Positions 17,343-25,974 of a stretch of 64,000 nucleotides of DNA are shown here, piece by piece. The position numbers and the translations under genes were made by a program. The stretch is taken from assembly GCF_030149425.1 (NCBI RefSeq), contig NZ_JASBRQ010000002.1:62001-126000 (forward strand), written 5' to 3'. How positions within the stretch are numbered: the stretch's first letter is position 1; every line of letters starts with the position of its first letter. Under the pieces are notes generated by a model that saw only the letters and a list, made by a program, of their open reading frames with translations, had not been told where the DNA came from and did no database searches. The stretch is from Maricaulis sp. (lineage in GTDB: Bacteria; Pseudomonadota; Alphaproteobacteria; Caulobacterales; Maricaulaceae).

Positions 17343-18407
17343 TCAGCGCTGCGCAGCCCAGGCGCGCAGCCGTGCTGCGTTTTCGCCGCGCAATTGCCAG
17401 GACATGCAGCGCACACCACCGCCCATCGCACAGACTTGGCCCGATTGCACCGGGACAACCGTCTTGTCCGTCCAGGAGCGGACCGCGGCCAAGGCCTCGG
17501 CATCCTCGGCAATGCCGAATTGCGGCAGATAGATACGGTCCGGCGTCACCAGCATGTTGGTATATAACCCGCAAGCCGATCCGAAGCGCTCATCATAGAT
17601 ATCGCTGCCGTCATAGGGCGTTACAATGATGTGGATGGTGACACCGGGCAGGCCGGCTCTCAGATCGGCCACCAGCGCGTCGGCATAGGCGGGATCCTCC
17701 GGATAGGCATTGATCACCAGAGTGTTGGCATCGATAAAGGCAACGACGCCATCGGCATGCTCGAGGCCGCCCTGCTCGTCCGCCTCGATGAAAGCGACAT
17801 GTTCTAGACCGTAGCGCTGTTGCAGCAGCGCCCGGCCCTGCGCCTCAGTGAGGGCGTTATCGCGGAGAAATTTGCGGCTGAGGACTGCGCGGTCGGCATA
17901 ATCATCAACAAAATTGCCGCCATCATTGAGCCAGTCAGATTCGGTAAAGTCGAGCCCGGCCGCCTGCATCAATCCGGCGAGTTCCTCCTGGACGTGATCA
18001 GCTTCATCCTGCCCGTCCCGACCGCCACCCTGCCCTTCCGCAGTATAGCGGAACATGACCGGGGCATTGGCGTTTGAGAGGCTGAAATCGCGCATCCAGA
18101 TATCGTCCTGGGGCGCGATGGCGACACGCTCGGGGCCGAGCGCTGCGATATAGGCGGGGGCAGACCGGGCATCAGCCAGAACGAGGAAATCATCATGCAC
18201 CTGGACCGCTTGGGCATAGGCGACATGAAACTCGAAAATCCCGGCGGCAACATCTGCGTAATACGGATCGCCATAACGTGGCGCCGCGACCACGATCAGC
18301 TCGCGCTCAGACTGCATCACCGTCTCATCTTCCATCCGCGCGGCTGCACCGGTCTCACCGCCACAGCCGGCCAGTATCAGGCACAGCCCCATCAGATATG
18401 AACGCAC
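17343..18407 (-). CDS. Agmatine deiminase/PAD-family (PF04371-like) lipoprotein
   Basis: A 354-aa protein starting at GTG 18407, supported by GGAGGT six bases upstream. The N-terminus has a lipobox (CLILAGC), so the mature protein should be lipid-anchored. Guanidine-modifying-fold motifs are DIWMRDFS (about residue 100), NDGGNFVDDY (about 163), the catalytic His region EHADGVVAFID (about 215) and GGGVRCMSWQ near the C-terminus with the nucleophilic Cys. Porphyromonas-type peptidylarginine deiminase and agmatine deiminase share this fold. An exported, lipidated form suggests action on extracytoplasmic guanidino compounds or peptide arginine. The His usually found in the GGGxHC motif is Arg here. 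Confidence 0.8.
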   Translation of the reverse strand: MRSYLMGLCLILAGCGGETGAAARMEDETVMQSERELIVVAAPRYGDPYYADVAAGIFEFHVAYAQAVQVHDDFLVLADARSAPAYIAALGPERVAIAPQDDIWMRDFSLSNANAPVMFRYTAEGQGGGRDGQDEADHVQEELAGLMQAAGLDFTESDWLNDGGNFVDDYADRAVLSRKFLRDNALTEAQGRALLQQRYGLEHVAFIEADEQGGLEHADGVVAFIDANTLVINAYPEDPAYADALVADLRAGLPGVTIHIIVTPYDGSDIYDERFGSACGLYTNMLVTPDRIYLPQFGIAEDAEALAAVRSWTDKTVVPVQSGQVCAMGGGVRCMSWQLRGENAARLRAWAAQR

Positions 18408-18452
18408 TGTCCACCTCCGCTTATCCCCTCGGCCGGCCTCATGCCCTCGCCT

Positions 18453-20780
18453 CTAGCGCTGGATGATCGAGGTGGACACGGCCGCTGCCCGCGCCTCGTC
18501 GATATCGAGATACAGGGCCTCCCAGCCCTTCTCGGAGTAGAGCCGGGTCTGATCACCATAATGCGGTGAGGTTGGGTCGGTGGATTGGGAATAGGTCAGC
18601 ACGCCTTCACTGCGCACACCTTCATCTGAAAACTCGACCGTCATGATCCAGCTCGAACCATGGCGAACACTCGTCCACCCAGTGCCCGGAACCGGGCTGC
18701 CCGGAATGATCATGTTGAACACACCGGTACCGGACGGGCCGCCATGGATCGGGATACGCGTCTCCCCGCGCATCTCCCCCATGACATCGCCGAGCGGCGC
18801 ATCCGGCGCCAGCTGCAACTGCGCCAGCTGCTCGGCAGCAGAGCGCAGCGCCGCGAGTACCGCCGGATTGTCACTGGCAAGGCCGACCGGGGTGGTCGCC
18901 CCGTTTTCCGCATCGAAGGCGCCGGCGAACACATCCCCGCCCGCCAGCAGGTAGAGCGCCATGACATGGGCGCCGGTACTGTTCAGATTGACCTTGAGAT
19001 CCCATCCCGCCAAGGCGTCGCACAGCGGCTGCAGCGCAGCATCGCCGCTGGCCTCGCACACCTCGACCACGCTATCGCGCAACAGCTCGCCGCCATGATG
19101 GCGGTTGGAATACATCACCGCCTGGACCGTTTCGAGGTCGAAACCGGCTTCGCCAAGACCATCCGTTCCGGCCAAACGCTGGGCTATTTGATCGAGCGCC
19201 AAGCGTGTGCGCATCGAGCGCGGGGTCGCTTCATCGCCCCAGATCGGGCTGTACCCGGTCAGCGGTTCGGCCGGGTTGGTCAGCCAGGGCGAGTCATTGG
19301 ACTGGGCGACAAAATCGGGACGGAAGAGATGGGGCGCGTCGGCCGGGCCGAACACACCCGGCGCCGAAGCTTGATCCCCGTCCTGCCAGCGACAACTGGA
19401 ATCGGAGGCATCCAGGATCGGTATCCGGGCCCGCATCCAATAGCCTTGCGCCAGCTCGGACACGGCACAGCGCATGACAAGCGCCGTATCAACATTGGGC
19501 ACTAGGCCCATATCGCCATAAAAGGCGCCACCTTGATGATCCACGGCCATGGTGTTGAAGGCGGTTGCCTGATAACGCGACAGCGCATCATGCAAAGTCT
19601 CGACATTGTCCGCCTCATACATCGCCAGATACTGGTCGATAATGCGCAGACCACCGCTCGGGGCAGCGAAAGCAAAGGCCGTCTCGGCCGACCATGGCAT
19701 GCGTTGCGAAACAGCGACAGGACCGAATTCGGTCTCCCAGATGGTCCGGGTGACCGGCGTGGTTTCACCATTTTCGCCAAGGACTTCAACGGTGACGTTA
19801 TTGGCCATCATGGCACGGCTGGCCCCGTCAATCAGGTAGCGGGTCGGGTCAGCAGGATCCAAGGTCAGCTCGTAATAGCCAAAACGCCGGGCCGTCGACA
19901 CGGTATGGGTCCAGGCAATGTTCTCGGTATGGCCAATGCCGACAAAAGGCGTTGTGATCAGGCCCGCCCCGACCACATTGAGCTCACCGGGGATGGTCAG
20001 ACCCACGCGATAAAAGCGCAGCGCCCCGTCCCAGGGATAGTGCGGATTACCGAGCAGGACCGCGTTGACATCCTCGCGCGTCCCGTCAGATCCGACAGCA
20101 TAGGCGTTCGACCCCATACCCCGGCGCTGGACCAGAAGATCCTCCACCCTCGCCTCGCTATGGGTGGCATCGGCACCGGCCGGTGGTTCGGCGGAGGTGA
20201 CCGCCTGGATCGGTTGTCCAAAGGGAAGCGTCAAGGCGCCATACCAGATGTCCTGCGGCGAAAGCTCCCGCACCCAGGCCTGTCCGGCGCAATTGGGGTC
20301 ACCGGTTACGGTATTGGCCAGGACATGGTTCACCCCGTCGGCAAACCCTTCGATAAAGGCGCGGGCATCGTCGCTCGGCGTATCCACGGCACCGGGCTCG
20401 CCCGCCAGAAGGGCCTCAACCGTGCCGGCGTTGCGAATACGGCGATGATAGACATCGCTGGCGATATTGGCGTTATTCTCGCCGGCGCCGAGGAAGGCAG
20501 CGCGCTCACCTCGCACCGTCATAGCGCGGTCCATGAGCAGGCAGAGATTGTCTTCCGCCGCGACAAAGCCGGCGCCAAAGCCGAGCCCTTCGTGATCCGA
20601 GGCGATGATACGCGGCACCCCATAGGGTAGCCGCAGAATTTCAACGGATGCCGCTGTGTCCGCTTGCGCAGATGGGGCCGTCAGCCCGGCAACACTATCC
20701 CTGACACTGGCACAGCCGGCCAGGACTGCGCACAAAGTCATGCCCGTCAGGGCGGTGGTAAGCGAACGACGCGACTTCAT
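18453..20780 (-). CDS. Penicillin acylase-family lipoprotein (acyl-homoserine-lactone acylase-like)
   Basis: A 775-aa Ntn-hydrolase precursor with a lipobox (AVLAGCASV). The alpha chain begins around IEILRLPYGVPRI. The autoproteolytic junction and nucleophile Ser are in RGMGSNAYAVG (about residue 221), followed by the beta-chain segments LLGNPHYPW and GIGHTENIAWTHTV, typical of the PvdQ/QuiP/aculeacin acylase branch. Such enzymes remove acyl chains from N-acyl homoserine lactones or lipopeptides in the periplasm. A second, shorter relative lies at 49870-51996. GTG/ATG choice is clear: the ATG follows GGGGGAG. Quorum-signal degradation is plausible but unproven. Confidence 0.88.
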   Translation of the reverse strand: MKSRRSLTTALTGMTLCAVLAGCASVRDSVAGLTAPSAQADTAASVEILRLPYGVPRIIASDHEGLGFGAGFVAAEDNLCLLMDRAMTVRGERAAFLGAGENNANIASDVYHRRIRNAGTVEALLAGEPGAVDTPSDDARAFIEGFADGVNHVLANTVTGDPNCAGQAWVRELSPQDIWYGALTLPFGQPIQAVTSAEPPAGADATHSEARVEDLLVQRRGMGSNAYAVGSDGTREDVNAVLLGNPHYPWDGALRFYRVGLTIPGELNVVGAGLITTPFVGIGHTENIAWTHTVSTARRFGYYELTLDPADPTRYLIDGASRAMMANNVTVEVLGENGETTPVTRTIWETEFGPVAVSQRMPWSAETAFAFAAPSGGLRIIDQYLAMYEADNVETLHDALSRYQATAFNTMAVDHQGGAFYGDMGLVPNVDTALVMRCAVSELAQGYWMRARIPILDASDSSCRWQDGDQASAPGVFGPADAPHLFRPDFVAQSNDSPWLTNPAEPLTGYSPIWGDEATPRSMRTRLALDQIAQRLAGTDGLGEAGFDLETVQAVMYSNRHHGGELLRDSVVEVCEASGDAALQPLCDALAGWDLKVNLNSTGAHVMALYLLAGGDVFAGAFDAENGATTPVGLASDNPAVLAALRSAAEQLAQLQLAPDAPLGDVMGEMRGETRIPIHGGPSGTGVFNMIIPGSPVPGTGWTSVRHGSSWIMTVEFSDEGVRSEGVLTYSQSTDPTSPHYGDQTRLYSEKGWEALYLDIDEARAAAVSTSIIQR

Positions 20781-20867
20781 CGACCGGTCTCCCCCGTAAT
20801 TTCGGGGCGGCTATTCCCTGCCCCTACGGCAATCACCCCGCTACCGGGCAAGGTGCTGCGTGTTGTT

Positions 20868-20890
20868 CCGTGCTTTTCTACGAAGCACGG
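20868..20890. other. Inverted repeat between DUF5996 gene and acylase gene
   Basis: CCGTGCTT (20868-20875) and AAGCACGG (20883-20890) form an eight-base stem with a seven-base loop. It lies 88 bp upstream of the acylase start and 53 bp beyond the end of the DUF5996 gene. It lacks a T-run, so it may be a weak terminator or an operator. Confidence 0.4.
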
Positions 20891-20942
20891 CAAAGCCTAG
20901 CTTGGAACGCTTGAACCTGACCAGAGCCGGTCACACGATCGA

Positions 20943-21839
20943 TCAAACATGCTGATGTCGCAGATCTTCTGACGGCCAGTTCGCCTTCTGCGCCGCGCCG
21001 GCATAAAGACTGTCGAGGAAGGCGAGCACGGTCTGGGCCGGATCGGGTTCGGCGATAGCTGCCTCATAGGGCAGGATCGCCAGGGCACCACCATTCTTCT
21101 CGGCCCAGTAGGCAGAAGCCGGCTGGAGTTCAACGGCGTTCAGCCCCTCCGGTTCCGGATAGGCATAGCCGTAGAACGCCGCTTCCTGAAAACTGTCATC
21201 GCCTGGCCAGAAACCGGCAGAGATGACTTCATGCGAATAGGCTTCGCGATCAGACTGTGTTCCACCCGCAAGCGGGAAGGGTTTGCCGCTAAAGCGGGTC
21301 ACCACCAGATCGAAAGAATGCCAGTACAGCTGGACCGGGGTCTGCTTGCCGGTGAAATGGCTGCGGAACACCTCGAAGACGCTGGAAATCGAACACAGCG
21401 CCCGCCAGTAGTCCGATACAGCCGCCCGGTCGTATTGCCGCGGCGCATGATCCTCAGGGAAGGAAATTGTCGACTTGTTGTCATAAGGGATGGCCAGGAT
21501 TTCGACGTGAATGTCGAGTTCGTCGAGACTGGAAAACAAGGCCTCGTAAAACCCTGCCACCGTCAGGCCCGGGACGCTGAATTCGACCTGGCGTCCATCA
21601 TTGCTCGAGACCACGACCTTGTGCTCGAGCATGTCGAAGAATATCTCGAAACCGCTCATCCCGAAGGGTATGCGGCCCGTGGTCAGGCCGCGGACATGAG
21701 GATAAAGCGTGACGTGCCACCAATGGTTCAGCTTGGGATGCGTCTTCAGCCGGACCTTGCCGATCATCTGCAGGAACAGATGCAATGTGTCGCGCGTTTC
21801 CACCCAGTCGCCATAGCGCAGGGACGGCCATTTGCTCAT
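20943..21839 (-). CDS. DUF5996 family protein
   Basis: A 298-aa soluble protein starting at ATG 21839 behind GGGAGAACGA. The N-terminus (WPSLRYGDWVETRDTLHLFLQMIGKVRL, here only in part) and LNHWWHVTLYPHVRGLTTGRI match the DUF5996 pattern known from many bacteria. Conserved tryptophan- and histidine-rich stretches (VQLYWHSFDLVVTRF, SAGFWPGDDSF) suggest a binding pocket, but no catalytic motif is obvious. No signal peptide is visible, so it is cytoplasmic. Function unknown. Confidence 0.8.
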   Translation of the reverse strand: MSKWPSLRYGDWVETRDTLHLFLQMIGKVRLKTHPKLNHWWHVTLYPHVRGLTTGRIPFGMSGFEIFFDMLEHKVVVSSNDGRQVEFSVPGLTVAGFYEALFSSLDELDIHVEILAIPYDNKSTISFPEDHAPRQYDRAAVSDYWRALCSISSVFEVFRSHFTGKQTPVQLYWHSFDLVVTRFSGKPFPLAGGTQSDREAYSHEVISAGFWPGDDSFQEAAFYGYAYPEPEGLNAVELQPASAYWAEKNGGALAILPYEAAIAEPDPAQTVLAFLDSLYAGAAQKANWPSEDLRHQHV

Positions 21840-21950
21840 TCTCGTTCTCCCGGTCAGCTTGTCTGACGGTGAGGATATAGGGCGTTTGCAACGCTTCGCC
21901 CCAGAAACCTCGAACTTTCGTCGATCAGGTTCGACTGCCGGGTTGCCGGT

Positions 21951-23111
21951 CTATCGGCCGCGTGCGGCCTGTTCTTGCAGCGCGACCGTGAGGTCCGGCA
22001 CCTCGACCTGACCGGCACATCCCTCACCGCCATCGATGACACAGGCGAAATAGCCACGCATGGCCTCTTCCATGGTCTTTGGCGTCCAGTGCTCAATACC
22101 GGGCAGGATGATGGAGTTGAAATCGACCATGCCGAACTCGCGATAGATCTCTGCCACATGCGGGACACGTTCAACGGTCGACGCGCCGAACACATCATTC
22201 ACCCACAGCGCCTGCTCGCAGCTATAACTGTCCGAGCCGAATTCATCGCAGCTGAAAGGCGGTTCGGTGATGGAGTCGTTCTCATCGGCACCGCCCTGGA
22301 ACAGGAGGACGGGCGTCGCGCGCAAGGCGTCGGCATTGAGCGGACCGTCGGCGATCTGATCCAGGTTGGATACCCCGACCGGGAAGGTAAGCGCCTCGCC
22401 CTGATAGGCCTCCAGCGGCAGGATGGGCAAACCGCCCGCACCACCTGCCACAACAGCGCGAACGCGCTCAGGATGCAGCACGGTTATGCGGGTGACAAAA
22501 TCAGCGGCCGCCGAGAAGCCCCAGAACAGGGCGTCTTCGCTGGTTTCAAAACCGCTGGCGCTAAGCTTGGCGCGGGCATCGTCCAGCATGGCGATCAACT
22601 GCCGGTCCGGACGCGCATAGCGCGGATCGTCCGAGCGCATCGCCGCTTCTGTCAGGGCATGAATATAGAGATTGCCATTTCCATTATCGACCAGTGGTCG
22701 CGGAAACGCCGGGGTGAGCATCGGCGTGTTCAGATGGCGGCCGAAATCGACATATAGCTGCTCATTGCGCATGGCGGCCCAGTACTCATGGGTTTCCTGC
22801 GGAGCGCCCCAGAGCCCGTCATTATTCGGCTCGATCAACACCGGATGTCCGGCTGGCACGTGGTTGGGCAAAAGCAGGAAATAGGGCCAGTGAAACCCGG
22901 CTCCGGGATTGGCCTCGATGCGATAGATTTTGCGTGTTTCAAGCGCGCCCTCATAGGCGTGCGTTGTGGGCGCCGGACCAACCGGCTCGCCGATATGATC
23001 GGGCACCCGGCTCTCACGGTCGAAGGCCGCCACGCGGGCCCGCGGATCAACATCCTGAGCCACCGCCTGATTGCCCCCCAGAACAGCCAGCAGAAAAGCC
23101 AAAACTCTCAT
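21951..23111 (-). CDS. Exported alpha/beta hydrolase
   Basis: A 386-aa protein from ATG 23111 (MRVLAFLLAVLGGNQAVAQD, a signal peptide). A TTG at 23126 in the same frame is a weaker start. The nucleophile elbow appears as WGFSAAADFV (about residue 197). The strand/loop LLFQGGADENDSI could supply the acid, and the late PGIEHWTP supplies the His, together giving a Ser-Asp-His triad. Two Cys pairs (FSCDEFGSDSYSC, FACVIDGGEGC) would form disulfides in the periplasm. It resembles poorly characterised PHB depolymerase/esterase-like hydrolases; substrate unknown. Confidence 0.65.
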   Translation of the reverse strand: MRVLAFLLAVLGGNQAVAQDVDPRARVAAFDRESRVPDHIGEPVGPAPTTHAYEGALETRKIYRIEANPGAGFHWPYFLLLPNHVPAGHPVLIEPNNDGLWGAPQETHEYWAAMRNEQLYVDFGRHLNTPMLTPAFPRPLVDNGNGNLYIHALTEAAMRSDDPRYARPDRQLIAMLDDARAKLSASGFETSEDALFWGFSAAADFVTRITVLHPERVRAVVAGGAGGLPILPLEAYQGEALTFPVGVSNLDQIADGPLNADALRATPVLLFQGGADENDSITEPPFSCDEFGSDSYSCEQALWVNDVFGASTVERVPHVAEIYREFGMVDFNSIILPGIEHWTPKTMEEAMRGYFACVIDGGEGCAGQVEVPDLTVALQEQAARGR

Positions 23112-23309
23112 TTCATGCGCCCCCAAGGTTTTCCGCGCTCACCATGAGTGACCTAACTGCCCGGCATTGAGTGCTGGCGCAATGGGGACAAATGCCGGCT
23201 TCATCCCGCTCCCGGCGACACCAGGGTAGAGATGTGGACCCAGCGAAAGGGCGCGCTATCTTGGCCGGCTGTTGCCGCCAGTCGCAACGCGTTACGCAAG
23301 GGGAGCATC

Positions 23310-25094
23310 ATGAAGAATTCCGTCACCGCTTTGAGCGCGGCCGCGCTTATGGCCGCCCTCGATTCAGGGACCGCCGCCAGTGCCCAGGCCTATCCGGGGG
23401 ACCGGGTCAGCGGCGACCAGTTTGCCACCCGCTCGGTGACCACCGCGACACAAGGCATGGCGGCCACCGCTCATCCGCTCGCCAGCCAGGTCGCGATCAA
23501 TGTCCTCCAGTCCGGCGGCAATGCGGTTGACGCGGCCATTGCCGCCAATGCGGCGATCGGCCTGATGGAACCCACCGGGAACGGCATTGGTGGTGATATC
23601 TTCGTCATCATCTGGGATCCCGAGACGCGCCAGGTCTATGGCATTAACGGTGCCGGCCGTTCGCCCATGGGGCTGAGCTATGACACGGTCGTTGAGACCC
23701 TGGGCGCTGGCAATGCGATACCGCCCCTGGGCGCCATGCCGGTTTCTGTACCGGGCACGGTGGATGGATGGTTCGCCATGCATGAACGCTTCGGTTCCAT
23801 GCCGATGGACGAGATTCTCGCCCCGGCCATTCGCTATGCCGAAACCGGTTTCCCGCTGACCGAGACCATCGCCTATTACTGGGAGCGCAATATGCGCATC
23901 CTCGATGGCCGTTTCGCGAACGGCGAGTTCGAGGAGTTCGCCAATGCCCAGGCGACCTATTTGACCGAGGATGGCGATGCCCCGCGCGAGGGCGAGATTT
24001 TCCGCAATCCCGATCTGGCCAACACCTATCGCTTGATCGCCGAAGGTGGCCGCGATGCCTTCTATGACGGCCCGATCTCGCAGACGATCAATGACTATAT
24101 GGAGCGGATTGGCGGCTGGATCTCCTATGATGATCTCGCCGCGCATCGCACCGAATGGGTCGAGCCGCTCAGCGTCAATTATCGCGGCTATGATGTCTGG
24201 GAATTGCCGCCGCAGGGTCAGGGCATCGCCGCGCTGCAAATGCTGCAGACCCTGGAAGCCTACGACCTCGCTTCCATGGGCTTTATGAGTGCGGAGGCCA
24301 TCCACCTGATGGTTGAAGCCAAGCGCCTGGCCTTTGAGGACCGGGCCCGCTTCTATTCCGATCCCGCCTTCTACGACGAAGCCGACCCGGCCGCACTCTA
24401 TGCCGAGCTTATCAGCGACGAATACGCCGACACCCGGCGGCAACTGATCTCCTCCGACGCCGCGATGGAAAACGTCACCCATGGCGATCCGTCCATCATC
24501 GAGGACGGCGATACGACCTATCTCACCGTCGCCGACAGCAATGGCATGATGGTCTCGCTGATCCAGTCCAATTTCCGCGGTATGGGTTCCGGCCTGGTCC
24601 CGGACGGTCTCGGCTTCATGCTGCAAAACCGCGGCGAGCTGTTCAGCCTCGATACGGACCATCCCAATGTCTACGAGCCCGGCAAACGCCCCTTCCACAC
24701 CATCATCCCGGCCATGATCACGCGCGATGGCGAGGCCTTCATGAGCTTCGGCCTGATGGGCGGCGCCATGCAGCCCCAGGGGCATGTCCAGATCATCACC
24801 TCGGTGATCGATTTCGGGCTCAACATCCAGCAGGCCGGCGATGCAGCACGCTGGCGTCATGACGGCTCGACCTCGGAAACGGGTCAGGCCGGTGAGACGG
24901 CAGGCGTCGGTGTGCTCTCGGTGGAAAGCGGCGTGCCGCAAGGCGTGCGCGACGCGCTGAGCGCGCTGGGCCATGAGGTCGTGGACGGCAATGGTGGCTT
25001 TGGCGGCTATCAGGCCATCTTGCGCGATCCGGAAACCGGCGTGCTCTACGGAGCCAGCGAAATGCGCAAGGATGGCGCAGCCCAAGGTTACTAG
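23310..25094 (+). CDS. ggt: Gamma-glutamyltransferase
   Basis: A 594-aa Ntn-hydrolase from ATG 23310 (SD GGGGAG), with a signal peptide ending near ASAQA. The N-terminal signature QVAINVLQSGGNAVDAAIAAN and GNGIGGDIF (about 70-110) is typical. The autoprocessing site reads DGDTTYLTVAD (about residue 400), where the first Thr of the TT pair should become the nucleophile of the small subunit. The usual TTH motif has Tyr instead of His. It hydrolyses or transfers the gamma-glutamyl group of glutathione or gamma-glutamyl peptides in the periplasm, fitting the window's peptide-scavenging theme. Monocistronic with a terminator downstream. Confidence 0.92.
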   Translation: MKNSVTALSAAALMAALDSGTAASAQAYPGDRVSGDQFATRSVTTATQGMAATAHPLASQVAINVLQSGGNAVDAAIAANAAIGLMEPTGNGIGGDIFVIIWDPETRQVYGINGAGRSPMGLSYDTVVETLGAGNAIPPLGAMPVSVPGTVDGWFAMHERFGSMPMDEILAPAIRYAETGFPLTETIAYYWERNMRILDGRFANGEFEEFANAQATYLTEDGDAPREGEIFRNPDLANTYRLIAEGGRDAFYDGPISQTINDYMERIGGWISYDDLAAHRTEWVEPLSVNYRGYDVWELPPQGQGIAALQMLQTLEAYDLASMGFMSAEAIHLMVEAKRLAFEDRARFYSDPAFYDEADPAALYAELISDEYADTRRQLISSDAAMENVTHGDPSIIEDGDTTYLTVADSNGMMVSLIQSNFRGMGSGLVPDGLGFMLQNRGELFSLDTDHPNVYEPGKRPFHTIIPAMITRDGEAFMSFGLMGGAMQPQGHVQIITSVIDFGLNIQQAGDAARWRHDGSTSETGQAGETAGVGVLSVESGVPQGVRDALSALGHEVVDGNGGFGGYQAILRDPETGVLYGASEMRKDGAAQGY

Positions 25095-25108
25095 TGCCAC
25101 CGAACAAA

Positions 25109-25135
25109 GCGCTGTCTGACCGGGCAGCGCCTTTT
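25109..25135 (+). terminator. Probable terminator after ggt
   Basis: GCGCTG (25109-25114)/CAGCGC (25125-25130), extended by wobble pairs, is followed by CTTTT. Confidence 0.6.
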
Positions 25136-25233
25136 CCATTGCTTGCCGGTCCATCACCGGGCCGCGTTCCTCTCGAATATGTTGGAGCGGCCCCGGTGTC
25201 TCTGCTAACCCGAGGCGGTTGAGGGAGTTATCG

Positions 25234-25974
25234 ATGCTGTTACGCCGCCTGAGCGAACATGTGCGCACCCAGAACTGGATTGCGGTGGCGATCGATTTTG
25301 TCATCGTCCTGGTCGGTGTCCTGCTCGCCTTTCAGATCAATGCCTGGAATGAAAGCCGGTTGGAGCGAGCGGAACAGGCGGCCGCGCTGGATCGCCTGCT
25401 GTCGGAATCGGAAGAAGCCGTTGTCTATCTGCGCCGCTCTATCGCCCGGTTCGAAGAAGGCAATACGCGCCGCGTGGAACTGCTGACCCGGCTGAATGAC
25501 GATAATTGGGACGGGTTTGATAATGACGCCATGGCCCAGGCCATCGTCACCATCGGCCGCGCCCCGCCTGCGGCTCCGCCGCGCAGCGCCTATGACGAGG
25601 TTATTGCCTCCGGCCTGTTCTCAGGTATTGGCGATGCTGAGGTGCGCGATGCGATCACCGAATACTATGCATCCGTCGACTATCTCAATGGCATGTCGGT
25701 CTATATCCAGCGCCTGGCCAGCTGGGATCCGTATTGGCGCTATGACAGCACGACCGACGTGTTCGCACCGGACTTTTTCTACCAGACCCGGACCCTGGTC
25801 GATGTCGAGGCCATACGCGCCAATGCCGAATTCGCGGAAATGCTGGTACGCGGGCACCGGGTACAGATCGCTTTGACCGAGTGGTGGCAAGGCGCGCTGG
25901 AAGATGCGCAGGCCATGTGCGAAGCGCTGGCCGGGTTTTCCCAGAGCGAGTGCGAGGCGGCCGCGACAGACTAG
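25234..25974 (+). CDS. Membrane-anchored hypothetical protein (DUF6090-like)
   Basis: A 246-aa protein from ATG 25234, preceded by GAGGGA. It has a single helix near the N-terminus (AVAIDFVIVLVGVLLAFQINAW) followed directly by NESRLER and an alpha-helical domain with two late Cys (about residues 228 and 237). The helix followed by QINAWNE is characteristic of a family of uncharacterised proteins (DUF6090 and relatives). Predicted topology is a short cytoplasmic tail with a periplasmic helical domain. Its stop codon overlaps the stop of the convergent aconitase-X gene in the tetranucleotide CTAG. Function unknown. Confidence 0.65.
   Translation: MLLRRLSEHVRTQNWIAVAIDFVIVLVGVLLAFQINAWNESRLERAEQAAALDRLLSESEEAVVYLRRSIARFEEGNTRRVELLTRLNDDNWDGFDNDAMAQAIVTIGRAPPAAPPRSAYDEVIASGLFSGIGDAEVRDAITEYYASVDYLNGMSVYIQRLASWDPYWRYDSTTDVFAPDFFYQTRTLVDVEAIRANAEFAEMLVRGHRVQIALTEWWQGALEDAQAMCEALAGFSQSECEAAATD

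Noticed and set aside
23364-25304. 646-codon minus-strand frame opposite ggt
   Set aside because: Antisense shadow of the gamma-glutamyltransferase gene.
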